Made by a program: the position numbers and the translations under genes
Notes under the pieces: model-generated
Told to the model about the DNA's origin: nothing
The model's database searches: none
What the model saw: only the letters and a program-made list of their open reading frames with translations
Shown: positions 15,236 through 24,164 of the stretch, piece by piece
Layout of the letters: each line of letters opens with the position of its first letter
Position numbering within the stretch: the stretch's first letter is position 1
DNA from: CAVRQM01 sp963756975
GTDB taxonomy: Bacteria; Pseudomonadota; Alphaproteobacteria; Acetobacterales; Acetobacteraceae
DNA: 64,000 nucleotides
Direction of reading: 5' to 3'
Assembly: GCA_963756975.1 (NCBI GenBank)
Contig: CAVWPS010000002.1
Coordinates: forward strand, 2,046,001 to 2,110,000

Positions 15236-16164
15236 CGCTGCTGACCACCGACGCGGCCGTGCACGCGCTGGCGCCGGAATGGGCCGCGCTGTGGTCGCGG
15301 ACGAACGCGACACCGTTCCAGCATCCGGCGTGGCTGCTGCCGTGGTGGGGCGCGTTCGGCACCGGCCGTCCGCGCGTTGCGATTTTACGCGACGACAGGC
15401 GTCTGATCGGCGTGCTGCCTCTGTACGAGCTGCCGGACGAGGCGAAGCTGCTGCCGATGGGTGCTGGGATTACCGACTACCAGGATGTGCTGCTGGACCC
15501 GGACGCGCGCTCGGACGCGGCCGAAACGCTGCTTGCGACGGCGCTGCGCGATACCGACTTGCCCGCGCATTTGATCGACCTGCCGCCCTGGTCGCCGCTG
15601 CGCGACTGCGCCACCGACCGGACCGCGACGCTCACGCCGTCCGATCCATGCCCGGTGCTCGACCCGGCGCGGATCAGCGCCCGCCAGATGCGAAAACTCC
15701 GGATGTCGCGCAATCGCGCCGACCGCGCCGGCGGGGCGACGATCCAGATCGCGACACCGGCGAGCGCCGAAAGAATGTTCGCCGACCTGTCGAACCTCCA
15801 CGCGCTCCGTTGGCGCGAGCGCGGCGAGGGCGGTGTGCTGGCCGATCCGGCCGTCGCCGCGTTCCATGCGGCCGCGCTGCCGGGGCTGATGGCGGCCGGA
15901 TTGCTTTGGCTATGCGCCGTGTCGCTGAACGGCAGGGTTGCCGCCGCGATCTACGCGCTCTGCGACCGCGACAGAATCCTGTTCTACCTCAGCGGCCACG
16001 ACGAGGTCCGCGCGTTCGAAAGCCCGGGCACGCTGCTGCTCGGCTGGATGCTGGAGCACGCGGGCGGCCGCGAGGCGCACTTTTTGCGCGGCGCCGAGGC
16101 CTACAAATACGCGTGGGGGGCGGCCGACACGTTCAATGCACAGCGGTTGCTGACGCGGCCCTGA
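15232..16164 (+). CDS. BioF2-like / GNAT acetyltransferase
   Basis: A 310-residue acyltransferase of the BioF2-like (CelD-type) GNAT group, often found in polysaccharide clusters. Stretches typical of the family are TPFQHPAWLLPWWGAFGTG at residues about 27-45, GVLPLYEL, RKLRMSRNRADRAG, LHALRWRERGEGG and the C-terminal DRILFYLSGHDEVRAFESPG leading to FLRGAEAYKYAWG. It would transfer an acyl group to a sugar amine or hydroxyl. It ends the coupled run (ATGA overlap at 15232) and its 3' end overlaps convergent nhaA by 32 bases, a natural boundary for the cassette. Confidence 0.82.
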   Translation: MTLLTTDAAVHALAPEWAALWSRTNATPFQHPAWLLPWWGAFGTGRPRVAILRDDRRLIGVLPLYELPDEAKLLPMGAGITDYQDVLLDPDARSDAAETLLATALRDTDLPAHLIDLPPWSPLRDCATDRTATLTPSDPCPVLDPARISARQMRKLRMSRNRADRAGGATIQIATPASAERMFADLSNLHALRWRERGEGGVLADPAVAAFHAAALPGLMAAGLLWLCAVSLNGRVAAAIYALCDRDRILFYLSGHDEVRAFESPGTLLLGWMLEHAGGREAHFLRGAEAYKYAWGAADTFNAQRLLTRP

Positions 16165-17314
16165 TCTTTCGCGACGCGAACCAGAGCACCGTCGCTCCCA
16201 CGATTGCGGACACGATCGAGGCGGCGAACACGGCGAGTTTCAGCTCGGTCGTGCGGGCCCCGGCCGCGAACGACAGATTGCCGATGAACAGGCTCATGGT
16301 GAAGCCGATGCCGCACAGGATGGCCGCCCCGTACAGTTGCGGCCAGCTCAGCCCCGCCGGCACCCGCGCGAGCCCGGCGGCGACGGCTGCGCGCAAAGCC
16401 CCGAACACGCCGATCTGCTTGCCGACGAACAGGCCGAAGAAGATGCCCGGCACGACCGGATCGCGCAGCGTCTCGAGCCCGATCGAGGACAGGTCGAGCC
16501 CCGCGTTGAACAGTCCGAACAACGGCAGCACGAAGAACCCGACGATGGGGTTCAGGGCGTGTTCGAGCCTGCGCGCGATTCCGGTCGGAACGGCCAGCGC
16601 GGTCGCCACACCGGCCAATGTCGCGTGCACGCCGGACGCAACTAGGAGCGCCCAGACAACGACGAACAGCAGCAGATAAGGCGCGATCGCGCGCACCCGC
16701 AGCCGTCCGAGCCCCCAAATCGCGAAAACCGCCAGCAGCGCGCCGCCGAGCGCCCAGGCGTCCAGCCCGGCGGTGTAGAACACGGCGATAATCAGGATCG
16801 CGCCGAGGTCGTCGATGATGGCGAGCGCGGTCAGGAACACCGTCAACCCGCCCGGCACCCGCCGGCCGAGCAGCCGCAGCACCGCGAGCGAGAAGGCGAT
16901 GTCGGTCGCGACCGGGATCGCCCAGCCGTTCAGCGCCTGCGCGTCGCGGTGGTCGAACGCGAGGTAGATCAGGGCCGGGACCGCCATGCCCCCGATCGCC
17001 GCGATCAGCGGGGCGGCGGCGAGCGGCAGGGTGGCGAGCCGCCCGTCTGTCACCTCGCGCCGGATTTCCAGGCCCACCAGCAGGAAGAACACCGCCATCA
17101 GGCCGTCGTCGACCACGAACGCCAGATCGGCGTTCATCGCGCGGTGGCCGAGCACGATGCCGACCGGCCAGTGCAGCATGGCCGCGTACAGCGGTGCGGC
17201 GGCGGAGTTCGCCCACGCGACGGCCACGACCGCGCTCGCGATCAGCAACAGCCCGCCCGCACTCTCCCCGGCGACGAATTGGCGCAGGGCCGACAGGCGG
17301 CGGCGGTGGGTCAT
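16133..17314 (-). CDS. nhaA: Na+/H+ antiporter NhaA
   Basis: A 393-residue inner-membrane antiporter that expels Na+ in exchange for protons and controls cytoplasmic pH. Family motifs are ANSAAAPLYAAMLHWPVGI, VDDGLMAVFFLLVGLEIRRE, the ion-binding aspartates in VATDIAFSLAVL and LTALAIIDDLGAILIIAVFY, and GVHATLAGVATALAVP, with about twelve hydrophobic segments. The length matches the family. It stands alone on the minus strand, divergent from the GT9-like gene 54 bases away and convergent with the glycan cassette. Confidence 0.95.
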   Translation of the reverse strand: MTHRRRLSALRQFVAGESAGGLLLIASAVVAVAWANSAAAPLYAAMLHWPVGIVLGHRAMNADLAFVVDDGLMAVFFLLVGLEIRREVTDGRLATLPLAAAPLIAAIGGMAVPALIYLAFDHRDAQALNGWAIPVATDIAFSLAVLRLLGRRVPGGLTVFLTALAIIDDLGAILIIAVFYTAGLDAWALGGALLAVFAIWGLGRLRVRAIAPYLLLFVVVWALLVASGVHATLAGVATALAVPTGIARRLEHALNPIVGFFVLPLFGLFNAGLDLSSIGLETLRDPVVPGIFFGLFVGKQIGVFGALRAAVAAGLARVPAGLSWPQLYGAAILCGIGFTMSLFIGNLSFAAGARTTELKLAVFAASIVSAIVGATVLWFASRKIRAASATAVH

Positions 17315-17368
17315 CGGCTAACTCCGGGGGGCGCGACAGGCTCCTGCGCCCGGGGCTATTCTGTTGCA

Positions 17369-18221
17369 ATGCCCGATAACGAGTGGGAAGCCGCGATGCG
17401 GCGCGGCGACATCGCCACGGCGCTGCGGATCGGCGACGCCGCGCTGGCCGCGCGCGATCCGCTCACGCGCGACGACCCGGCGCTGCCGTATCATCTCCGC
17501 TGGGTGTGGGACGGGCGGCCGGTCGCCGGACGGCGCGTGCTGGTGCGCTGCTATCACGGGCTCGGCGACACGCTGCAGTTCTCCCGGCTGCTGGCCCCGC
17601 TGCGGCGGATCGCGGCGCGGGTGACGGTCGAGTTTCCGGCACCGCTGCTGCCGCTGCTCGGCGGCCTCGCCGACGCGGCCGTCGCGTTCGATCCGGCGAA
17701 CCCGCTGCCGCCGGACGAGGTGGATGTCGAGATCATGGAACTCGGCCACGCGCTGCGGCTCGACGTGGCCGCCGTGCCGCCGCCGTCGCTGACCGTCGAG
17801 CCGCTTGGGAAGCGGCGGGATCGGGCTGTGCTGGCGGGCGGGCGATTGGGACGGTCTACGCTCGGTGCCGCTGCGCGACCTGCTCGCCGCGTTGCCTGGC
17901 GAGCTTCTGGTCAGCCTGCAACGCGGACCGGCGGCGATGGAGGCGGGCGAGGGGTTCGACAACCCTTGCGATACGGACACTGATATCGCGCGCACCGCGC
18001 GGCTCGTCAGGGGCTGCGACCGGGTGGTGACGGTCGACACCATGGTCGCGCACCTCGCCGGCACGCTCGGTGCCCCGACCACGCTGCTGCTGCGCCGCGA
18101 TTGCGATTGGCGGTGGCGCGAGGTGGGCGGGTTCGCCGCCGCCTACCCCGGCATGCGGCTGCTGCGTCAGGCGGAGGCGGGCGACTGGTCGGGACCGCTC
18201 GGCACGCTGCGATTGAGCTGA
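17369..18221 (+). pseudogene. GT9/TPR-type glycosyltransferase-like protein, frame broken by +1
   Basis: Two consecutive frames form one protein of about 283 residues. The first (MPDNEWEAAMRRGDIATALR to VEPLG) has a short TPR-like helix pair and the RVLVRCYHGLGDTLQFSRLL motif of heptosyltransferase-like (GT9-related) proteins. The second continues with GIGLCWRAGDWDGLRSVPL, LLAALPGELLVSLQRG, VVTVDTMVAHLAGTLGAPTTLLL, the usual UDP/ADP-sugar-binding end. The junction is in 17807-17820, where skipping a base after CTT (or removing a G in the following GGG runs) joins PL-GSGGIGLCW smoothly. Nothing else is damaged, so the gene is probably intact in the cell. The substrate is unknown. Confidence 0.75.
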
Positions 18222-18781
18222 ACGAGTGTCGCCCCCCACGGCTCGAACCGGATCGTGGTCCGCGACGCGGGCGCGATCTCGAACCGCAGCATGAGGTCGA
18301 GCGACAGGCCGAGTGTCGCGCACACCACGGCGCGGATCACGTCCGCATGGCTCACGATCGCGATCTCGGCGTCCGCAAACCGCTCCCGCAGCCGGTTCAG
18401 CGCCGCGACGGCACGGGACTGCACGCCCGCCATCGTCTCGCCGCCGGGTGTCCCCGCGATGCCGCGTTGAAGGTTCCACAGACGCCAAGCCGGATCGCCG
18501 TCGAGTTCCGCGACGGTCGTGCCGGTCCAAGCGCCGTAATCGATTTCGAGGAAGCCGGCCTCCGTCTCGACCGCTAGCCCGCGCGATTGTGCCAGCGGGG
18601 TCGCCGTCTCGACCGCGCGTTCGAGCGGGCTCGACACCACGGCCGCGATCGGCGCGTCGAGTGCGGCCAATCGCTCGGCTTGGGCGCGGCCCGCCGCGTT
18701 CAGCACGTGGCCGGATTGGCGCCCGGTCAGCACGCGATCGATGGCGGCGTATTCCGCGTGACGGATCAGGTGGACTCTCAT
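18167..18781 (-). CDS. Histidine phosphatase family protein
   Basis: A 204-residue phosphoglycerate-mutase-like phosphatase. The catalytic RHG-type motif is VHLIRHAEYAA near the N-terminus (Arg6, His7), with VVSSPLERAVETATPLA as the second arginine motif, FLEIDYGAWTG with the conserved glutamate region, and IAIVSHADVIRAVVCATLG holding the second catalytic histidine. Small members include alpha-ribazole phosphatase (CobC) and broad sugar phosphatases; the exact substrate cannot be assigned. The start is ATG at 18779-18781, with homology beginning at MRVHLIRH. Its 3' end overlaps the convergent GT9-like gene. Confidence 0.88.
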   Translation of the reverse strand: MRVHLIRHAEYAAIDRVLTGRQSGHVLNAAGRAQAERLAALDAPIAAVVSSPLERAVETATPLAQSRGLAVETEAGFLEIDYGAWTGTTVAELDGDPAWRLWNLQRGIAGTPGGETMAGVQSRAVAALNRLRERFADAEIAIVSHADVIRAVVCATLGLSLDLMLRFEIAPASRTTIRFEPWGATLVQLNRSVPSGPDQSPASA

Positions 18782-18849
18782 GGTGCGCATGCCCGTAGTC
18801 CGGTCCGGACCGCCGTGATAGAGCGCGCCCGAACCGAGGGGCTCGCCGC

Positions 18850-19578
18850 ATGGAACCAGCCTGGCCGACCCTGACGCCAGCGCCGCCGCCGCCACCGCCC
18901 GCGCACCTGACCGTCGTCGCCCAAGGCGCGCCGGACACGCTGCAGGCCGTGGTGTGCCGGGCGTTCGAGGACGCGATGGCCGAGCGGACCCGGCTGCGGA
19001 AGGAGGCGTTCCTCATCCATGGCTTTTCCGGCCGCAAATTCCGCATTTTCCTGAATAACTTGTTCGCCGACCTGCCGAACCCGCGCTATCTCGAAATCGG
19101 CCTGTTCCACGGTGCCAGCTTCTGCCCCGCGATCGACCACAACACGCTCACCGCCGTCGGGATCGATAATTGGAGCGAGTATGGCGGCAAGCCCGAGACG
19201 TTCACGGCCAATCTGGACGCCCATCGCGGTCCGAACGCCGACATCCGCATCCTCGACCAGGATTTCAGGACCGTCGACTACGCGGCGCTCGGCCGGTTCA
19301 ACGTGCTGTTCTACGACGGCTCGCACGCCGAGCGGGACCAGTACGACGGCGTCTCCAAGCCGCTCCCGGCACTCGACACGGCGTTCATCCTGATCGTCGA
19401 CGACTGGAACCTGTCCCACGTCCGGCGCGGCACGCTGAACGCCCTGCGTGACGCCGGTGCGACGGTCGGCTACTCGATCGAGGTGCGAACGTCGTTCGAC
19501 GACAAGCTTCCGCTGGTGAACGGACCGCGCAGCGAATGGCACAACGGCTGCATCATCGCCGTGGTGACCAAGGCTTAG
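18850..19578 (+). CDS. Class I SAM-dependent methyltransferase
   Basis: A 242-residue methyltransferase-like protein of the type found in surface-glycan and small-molecule gene clusters. RYLEIGLFHGASFCPAID is the SAM-binding glycine loop, LTAVGIDNWSEYGG supplies the acidic residue, and FNVLFYDGSHAERDQYDG and FILIVDDWNLSHVRRG are the metal-dependent O-methyltransferase-like acidic motifs. A proline-rich N-terminus (about residues 8-18) precedes the fold. It shares the region with a GT9-like gene and ends overlapping the convergent inositol-phosphate synthase. The substrate is unknown. Confidence 0.78.
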   Translation: MEPAWPTLTPAPPPPPPAHLTVVAQGAPDTLQAVVCRAFEDAMAERTRLRKEAFLIHGFSGRKFRIFLNNLFADLPNPRYLEIGLFHGASFCPAIDHNTLTAVGIDNWSEYGGKPETFTANLDAHRGPNADIRILDQDFRTVDYAALGRFNVLFYDGSHAERDQYDGVSKPLPALDTAFILIVDDWNLSHVRRGTLNALRDAGATVGYSIEVRTSFDDKLPLVNGPRSEWHNGCIIAVVTKA

Positions 19579-20647
19579 CCGCCGCCGGCGATAAACGCCT
19601 CGGTCCGGACCCGCGCCTCCTCGTCGGTGTACTGCACCGGCGGGCTTTTCATGAAATAGGACGACGGACCGCCCAGCGCGCCCCCGACCCCGCGATCCAT
19701 CGCGATCTTCGCGCAGCGCAGCGCGTCGATCACCACCCCGGCGGAGTTCGGGCTGTCGTGCACCTCCAGCTTCAGCTCCACGTTCAGCGGCACGTCGCCG
19801 AACGTCGTGCCTTCGAGCCGGATGTACGCCCATTTCCGGTCCTCCAGCCACGGTACGTGATCGGACGGCCCGACATGGACGTCGCCGGCCGGCAGCTCGA
19901 TCCCGAGCTGGCTCGTCACCGCGCGCGTCTTGCTGACCTTCTTGCTCTCCAGCCGCTCGCGTTCGAGCATGTTCTGGAAGTCGGTGTTGCCGCCGAAATT
20001 GAGCTGGTAGGTGCGGTCGACGCGGACGCCGCGCTCGCGGAACAGGTTGACCAGCATGCGGTGGACGATCGTCGCGCCCACTTGGCTCTTGATGTCGTCG
20101 CCGACGATCGGCAGCCCGGCGGCGGCGAAGCGGGCGGCCCAAACCGGGTCGGACGCGATGAAAACGGGGATGCAGTTCACGAACGCGCAGCCGGCCGCGA
20201 GCGCCTGCTCGGCATAGTACCGCGTCGCCGCTTCCGAGCCGACCGGGAGGTAGGAGATGAGGATCTCGGCACCGGATCGCGCAGCGCGCGGGCGACGTCG
20301 ACCGGCTGCTCGTCGCTTTCGATCACCACGTCGGTCAGGTATTTGCCGATCCCGTCCATCGTCGGCCCGCGCTGGACAACGACGCCGGTCGGCTCGACCG
20401 CCTGGAAAACCCGCGTGTTGTTCGGCGCCGCCCCGATCGCGTCGGCGAGGTCGCGGCCGACCTTGTCGCGGTTCACGTCGAAGGCGGCACAGAACGTCAC
20501 GTCGTCGACCCGGTAGCCGCCGAGGTCGACGTGCATCAGGCCCGGCACCGGCTCGTTGCTCGTCACCCCGCGATAGAACCGCACGCCCTGGACCAGCGAC
20601 GATGCGCAATTTCCCACGCCGACGACGGCCACCCTGATCTCACCCAA
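19575..20647 (-). pseudogene. ino1: Inositol-3-phosphate synthase, frame broken by one missing base
   Basis: Converts glucose-6-phosphate to 1L-myo-inositol-1-phosphate with NAD. The N-terminal half from TTG at 20645-20647 (AGGGGA upstream) reads IRVAVVGVGNCASSLVQGV, the Rossmann NAD motif, then MHVDLGGYRVDDVTFCAAFDV and PTMDGIGKYL. At about 20272-20277 the frame must move by -1. The second half then reads SGAEILISYLPVGSEAATRY, DDIKSQVGATIVHRML, YQLNFGGNTDFQNML and the C-terminal HDSPNSAGVVIDALRC. The combined length, about 358 residues, matches the actinobacterial-type enzyme. Every motif is intact, so a deletion in the assembly is likely. Inositol may feed a phospholipid or compatible solute. 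Confidence 0.85.
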
Positions 20648-20725
20648 ATTTTCGTCCCCTGCTCGCGAACCGCCCGTCGGCTGGCCGGTTCAGACCCGCA
20701 TCACATTCCGAAGTGAGACACGGCC

Positions 20726-20923
20726 ATGCCAGACACCCCGACGAGTCACAAACCCGCGACCGAGGGCGAGGTTCCTGCCGCCGAGGAGGCACGTCATCTC
20801 GCGGAGGAAGCGATCGAGGCGCTGGACGAGGGCGAGCGCGAGGAAGCGCACTTCCTCGCCGAGGAGGCGCGTGCGCTAGACCCCGCCGCGGCGCGCGAGG
20901 TCATCGGCAAGAAGAAGATCTGA
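20726..20923 (+). CDS. Small acidic helical protein (65 aa)
   Basis: A 65-residue, highly acidic protein with the repeated patterns AEEARHLAEEAIEALDEGER and EEAHFLAEEARALDPAAARE, which predict two amphipathic helices, and a basic KKKI end. It has no signal peptide. It starts 78 bases from the divergent inositol-phosphate synthase, with AAGTGAG ahead of the ATG, and its last 48 bases overlap the 3' end of the MFS gene on the other strand. The helix pattern and plausible ribosome site support a real gene. I do not recognise a family, and a TPR-like fragment is one possible reading. Confidence 0.6.
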   Translation: MPDTPTSHKPATEGEVPAAEEARHLAEEAIEALDEGEREEAHFLAEEARALDPAAAREVIGKKKI

Positions 20924-22102
20924 CGCGGGCCGGACCACGGCCGGGGGTCGCACCGCGACGGCGAGCGCCGCGAGCGTGATGCCCCCGGCGACGATCAGCC
21001 AGAGCGCCACCGGCAGCCCGACCGCCTGCGCCACGAAGCCGATGACGGGCGGGCCGATCAAAAGCCCGGCGTAGCCGACGCTGGCCACAGCCGCGATGCC
21101 GGATGCACCCGCGCGGGCCCCGGCGGCGCTGATGACCACCGGCACGATGTTGGCGACCCCAAGGCCGACGACCGCGAACGCCGCGACGGTGAGCGGGACG
21201 GAGTTTGACATCAGCCCGACCGCCATCGCGCAGGCGGCCAGGATGCCGCCGGCCCGGGTCATCGCGATCGGCCCGATCGCGCGCCGCACCGCGTCGCCGC
21301 CGAAGCGGGCCATCATCATCGCGAACGCGACCCCGGAGTAGGCGGCGGCGGCACTCGCGGGCGAGACGCCGTGCACGTCGCGCAGGAACACGCCGGACCA
21401 GTCGGCCAAGGCACCTTCCAGCTCGAAACACAGGGCCGCCATCAGGCCGAGCGCCAGCAGGGGCCGCAGCGGCGACCGGCGCACCTTCGCGGCGGCCGGT
21501 GCCGCGCGCTCCGCCGGCCCGCGCCACATCACCGCGCCGCCCACGACCATCAGCGCCGCCTCGACCACGCCCGCCCCGGCCATCGTGGCCGCCGTGCCGA
21601 GCCCGAGCCACGCGAGGGCCGCCGCCAGACCGCCGCCGATAAAAACGCCGAAACTCCAGCTGCCGTGCAGGCGCGACATGATCGGGTGGCCCGCCCGCAG
21701 TTCGACCACCGACGCCTCCGCGTTCATCGCGATGTCGGTCAGGCCGGCGGTGACCCCGATCGCGGCGGCGCTGGCCAGCAGCACGATCCAGGCGGCGAGC
21801 GGCGGCAGTCCGAGCGCGTGGCATGCGGCCGGTGCGGCGAGCAGGAGCGACACCGCGATTCCGGCGACCGGGGCGACGCGCGACGCCCCGACCCGGCCCA
21901 TCAGCACGCCCCCGAGCGGCATGGCCGCCATGGCGCCGAGCCCGACCGACAGCAGCACCACGCCGAGCGGGCCGTCGCGCAACGCCCACAGGTCGCGCAG
22001 GCGCGGCACCGACGCGGCCCAGACCCCGAAGCCCATGCCGTGGCCGACAAAAATGCACGCTACGGCGAGCGCGCGGCGGGAGCTGTTCGACAGGGTCGGC
22101 AT
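20876..22102 (-). CDS. MFS transporter
   Basis: A 408-residue major facilitator with about twelve membrane segments. VGHGMGFGVWAASVPRLRD opens the first helix, and GGVLMGRVGASRVAPVAG is the loop 2-3 motif A region. ITAGLTDIAMNAEASVVE-like GVTAGLTDIAMNAEASVVEL, with the following HPIMSRLHGSWSFGVFIGGG, matches the YbjJ/FucP-like subgroup of uncertain substrate. ATG at 22100-22102 is the start, since the longer upstream frame lies inside the divergent gene. The divergent starts are only 19 bases apart, so each promoter must lie within the other gene. Confidence 0.85.
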   Translation of the reverse strand: MPTLSNSSRRALAVACIFVGHGMGFGVWAASVPRLRDLWALRDGPLGVVLLSVGLGAMAAMPLGGVLMGRVGASRVAPVAGIAVSLLLAAPAACHALGLPPLAAWIVLLASAAAIGVTAGLTDIAMNAEASVVELRAGHPIMSRLHGSWSFGVFIGGGLAAALAWLGLGTAATMAGAGVVEAALMVVGGAVMWRGPAERAAPAAAKVRRSPLRPLLALGLMAALCFELEGALADWSGVFLRDVHGVSPASAAAAYSGVAFAMMMARFGGDAVRRAIGPIAMTRAGGILAACAMAVGLMSNSVPLTVAAFAVVGLGVANIVPVVISAAGARAGASGIAAVASVGYAGLLIGPPVIGFVAQAVGLPVALWLIVAGGITLAALAVAVRPPAVVRPASDLLLADDLARRGGV

Positions 22103-22121
22103 CGCGGGTGGATACAGGCCG

Positions 22122-22970
22122 ATGCGAATCCTCGCCACCCTGCTGGCGTTCATCTTGTCGAGCGTCCCGGCGCATGCCCGCGAGGTGAAACTCGCGACGT
22201 GGAACCTGGCGTGGCTCACGTTGCGCCCGGCCGGCGATCCGGCGCTGCCGCCCGGCCTCGTGCCGTACGATGCGGCCGATCTCGACCGGCTGGCCCGGTA
22301 CGCGGCGGCGCTGCGGGCCGATGTCGTGGCGGTTCAGGGCGTCGACGGCCCGGCGGCGGCGGCGCGCGTGTTCCCGCGCGACGATTGGACCGTCGTGCTG
22401 ACCGGCGACGACGGCACGCTGCGCAGCGGTTTCGCGGTCCGGCGCGGCATCGCGTTCACCCAGAACGACGATGTCGACGCGCTCGATCCCGATCAGGGCC
22501 GGCTTCGTCCCGGCGCGGATCTGACGCTCGCCATCGGCGGCGCGCGGCTCAGGATGCTGTCGGTTCAGTTGAAGGCCGGCTGCCGGACGCTGCCGCTCGA
22601 TGCCCCGGACGCCGATCCGGCCTGCGCCGTGCTGCACCGGCAGGGACGGGCGATCGGCGCGTGGGCCGATGCACGAGCGGGCGAACCGTTCGCGGTGCTC
22701 GGCGATTTCGCCCGCGTTCTCGACGGTCCGGGCGACACGCAAACGCTGCTGGGCACCGCGACGCCGCTGCTGCGTGCCACCGGGGGACACGGCAACCCGT
22801 GCTGGGGCGGGGGCGCGTTTTCCGACCATCTGCTGCTCGGCGGACGCGCTGCCGGCTGGATTGTGCCGAATACATTGCGCGCTATGGTTTATCGGGAGAC
22901 GGACAATGCCGCGCGAGCGCATCTCCCGGCGCATTGCCCGATCTCGATCCGTCTGCTTATTCCCGACTAA
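22122..22970 (+). CDS. Endonuclease/exonuclease/phosphatase family secreted protein
   Basis: A 282-residue protein with a Sec signal peptide (MRILATLLAFILSSVPAHA) and an EEP (DNase I-like) fold. REVKLATWNLAWLTLRP at the start of the mature part holds the metal-site asparagine, DVVAVQGVDG corresponds to the usual QEV motif with Gly replacing the expected Glu/Val positions, LRMLSVQLKAGC and FAVLGDFARVLD match the strand carrying GDFN, and AFSDHLLLGG is the SDH motif. Two active-site positions deviate (VQGVD for LQEV, GDFAR for GDFN), so catalytic activity is uncertain. It would act in the periplasm. Confidence 0.75.
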   Translation: MRILATLLAFILSSVPAHAREVKLATWNLAWLTLRPAGDPALPPGLVPYDAADLDRLARYAAALRADVVAVQGVDGPAAAARVFPRDDWTVVLTGDDGTLRSGFAVRRGIAFTQNDDVDALDPDQGRLRPGADLTLAIGGARLRMLSVQLKAGCRTLPLDAPDADPACAVLHRQGRAIGAWADARAGEPFAVLGDFARVLDGPGDTQTLLGTATPLLRATGGHGNPCWGGGAFSDHLLLGGRAAGWIVPNTLRAMVYRETDNAARAHLPAHCPISIRLLIPD

Positions 22971-22995
22971 TCCCGCATCAACCGAGGATAGCGTC

Positions 22996-23409
22996 ATGGC
23001 CTACATCGCCCACGCCACCACCACCGGCGGCCGCAACGGCCACGTCGAGACGTCGGACGGCCTGCTGAAGGCCGATCTGAGCGTGCCGAAGGACATCGGC
23101 GGCCCCGGCAAGGCCGGTGCGTCGAACCCGGAGCAGTTCTTCGCCGCCGGCTATTCCGCCTGCTTCGGCGGCGCGGTCGAGTACGCGGCCGTGCTGGAGA
23201 AGATCAAGACCGGCCCGGTCACCACGACCGCGGACGTCACGATCGACCAGAACGCGACCGGCTTCTTCCTGACGGTGACGCTCAAGACCCATGTCGAGGG
23301 TGTCGATCACGCGACGGCGGAGCGGCTGGTCCACAAGGCCCACAACGACATCTGCCCGTATTCGAAGGCCACGCGCGGCAACATCGACGTCAAGCTCGAG
23401 GTCGTGTGA
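22996..23409 (+). CDS. ohr: Organic hydroperoxide resistance protein Ohr
   Basis: A 137-residue Ohr/OsmC-family thiol peroxidase that reduces organic hydroperoxides using dihydrolipoyl donors. The two redox cysteines are Cys56 in YSACFGGAVEYAA and Cys120 in NDICPYSKATRGN. The N-terminal GGRNGHVETSDGLL and GGPGKAGASNPEQFFAAGYS are the family hallmarks, distinguishing Ohr from OsmC. The ATG at 22996 follows GAGGATAGC. The next gene starts with GTG overlapping the stop (GTGTGA), so the two are co-translated. No OhrR regulator gene is present nearby. Confidence 0.95.
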   Translation: MAYIAHATTTGGRNGHVETSDGLLKADLSVPKDIGGPGKAGASNPEQFFAAGYSACFGGAVEYAAVLEKIKTGPVTTTADVTIDQNATGFFLTVTLKTHVEGVDHATAERLVHKAHNDICPYSKATRGNIDVKLEVV

Positions 23410-24164
23410 GCCCCTCGCTCACCCTGCTGGTCACCGGGGCCTCGTCGGGCTTCGGTGAGGCGATCACGCGGCGCGCGGTGCGCGACGGCCACCGGGTCGT
23501 CGCGGCCGCGCGCCGTCGCGACCGGCTGGACGCGCTCGCGGCCGAACTCGGGGCGGCCGTGCTGCCGGTGACACTCGACGTGACCGATAAGGACGCCGTG
23601 GCGGGCCTGCCGGGCGCGCTGCCGGACGGCTGGCGGGACATCGACGTGCTGGTGAACAACGCGGGCCTGGCCCTCGGCCTCGACCCGGCGCAATCGGCCA
23701 AGATCGGCGACTGGGACACGATGGTCGCGACCAACGTGACCGGCCTGATCCACGCCACCCGGGCGTTCCTGCCGCAGATGGTGGCGCGCGACCGGGGCCA
23801 CGTCGTGAACCTCGGCAGCGTGGCCGCCACCTACCCGTACCCGGGCGGCCACGTTTACGGGGCGACCAAGGCGTTCGTGGCGCAGTTCACCCTGAACCTG
23901 AAGGCCGATCTGGTCGGGACGGGGGTTCGCGTGACCGACATCGAGCCCGGCCTGGTCGGCGGCTCCGAGTTTTCCGCCGTCCGGTTCGGCGACGCCGAGC
24001 GCGCGGCAAAGGTCTATGAGGGCACGACGCCGCTGATGCCGGACGACATCGCCGAGGCGGTCGCGTGGGTGATCGGCTTGCCGGCGCATGTGAACATCAA
24101 CCGGGTCGAGATGATGCCGACCTGTCAGGCGAGCCAGGCGCTCGCGATCAAGCGCCGCACATGA
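23406..24164 (+). CDS. Short-chain dehydrogenase/reductase (YdfG-like)
   Basis: A 252-residue classical SDR. The NADP-binding loop is VTGASSGFGEAI with AAARRRDRL as the basic phosphate-binding follow-on, NNAG is at VLVNNAGLALG, the catalytic serine is in VVNLGSVAATYPYPGG and the Tyr-Lys pair is in YGATKAFV. The C-terminal DIEPGLVGGSEFSAVRFGD and VNINRVEMMPTCQ match YdfG, an NADP-dependent 3-hydroxy acid/serine dehydrogenase. GTG at 23406 is the start. It is coupled to ohr upstream and to the polyphosphate kinase downstream by overlapping codons. Confidence 0.88.
   Translation: MSPSLTLLVTGASSGFGEAITRRAVRDGHRVVAAARRRDRLDALAAELGAAVLPVTLDVTDKDAVAGLPGALPDGWRDIDVLVNNAGLALGLDPAQSAKIGDWDTMVATNVTGLIHATRAFLPQMVARDRGHVVNLGSVAATYPYPGGHVYGATKAFVAQFTLNLKADLVGTGVRVTDIEPGLVGGSEFSAVRFGDAERAAKVYEGTTPLMPDDIAEAVAWVIGLPAHVNINRVEMMPTCQASQALAIKRRT

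Noticed and set aside
9829..16164. The glycan cassette as a known capsule or LPS locus
   Set aside because: No Wzx, Wzy, Wzm/Wzt, heptosyltransferase or lipid carrier transferase is present, so I could not assign it to any of those systems.
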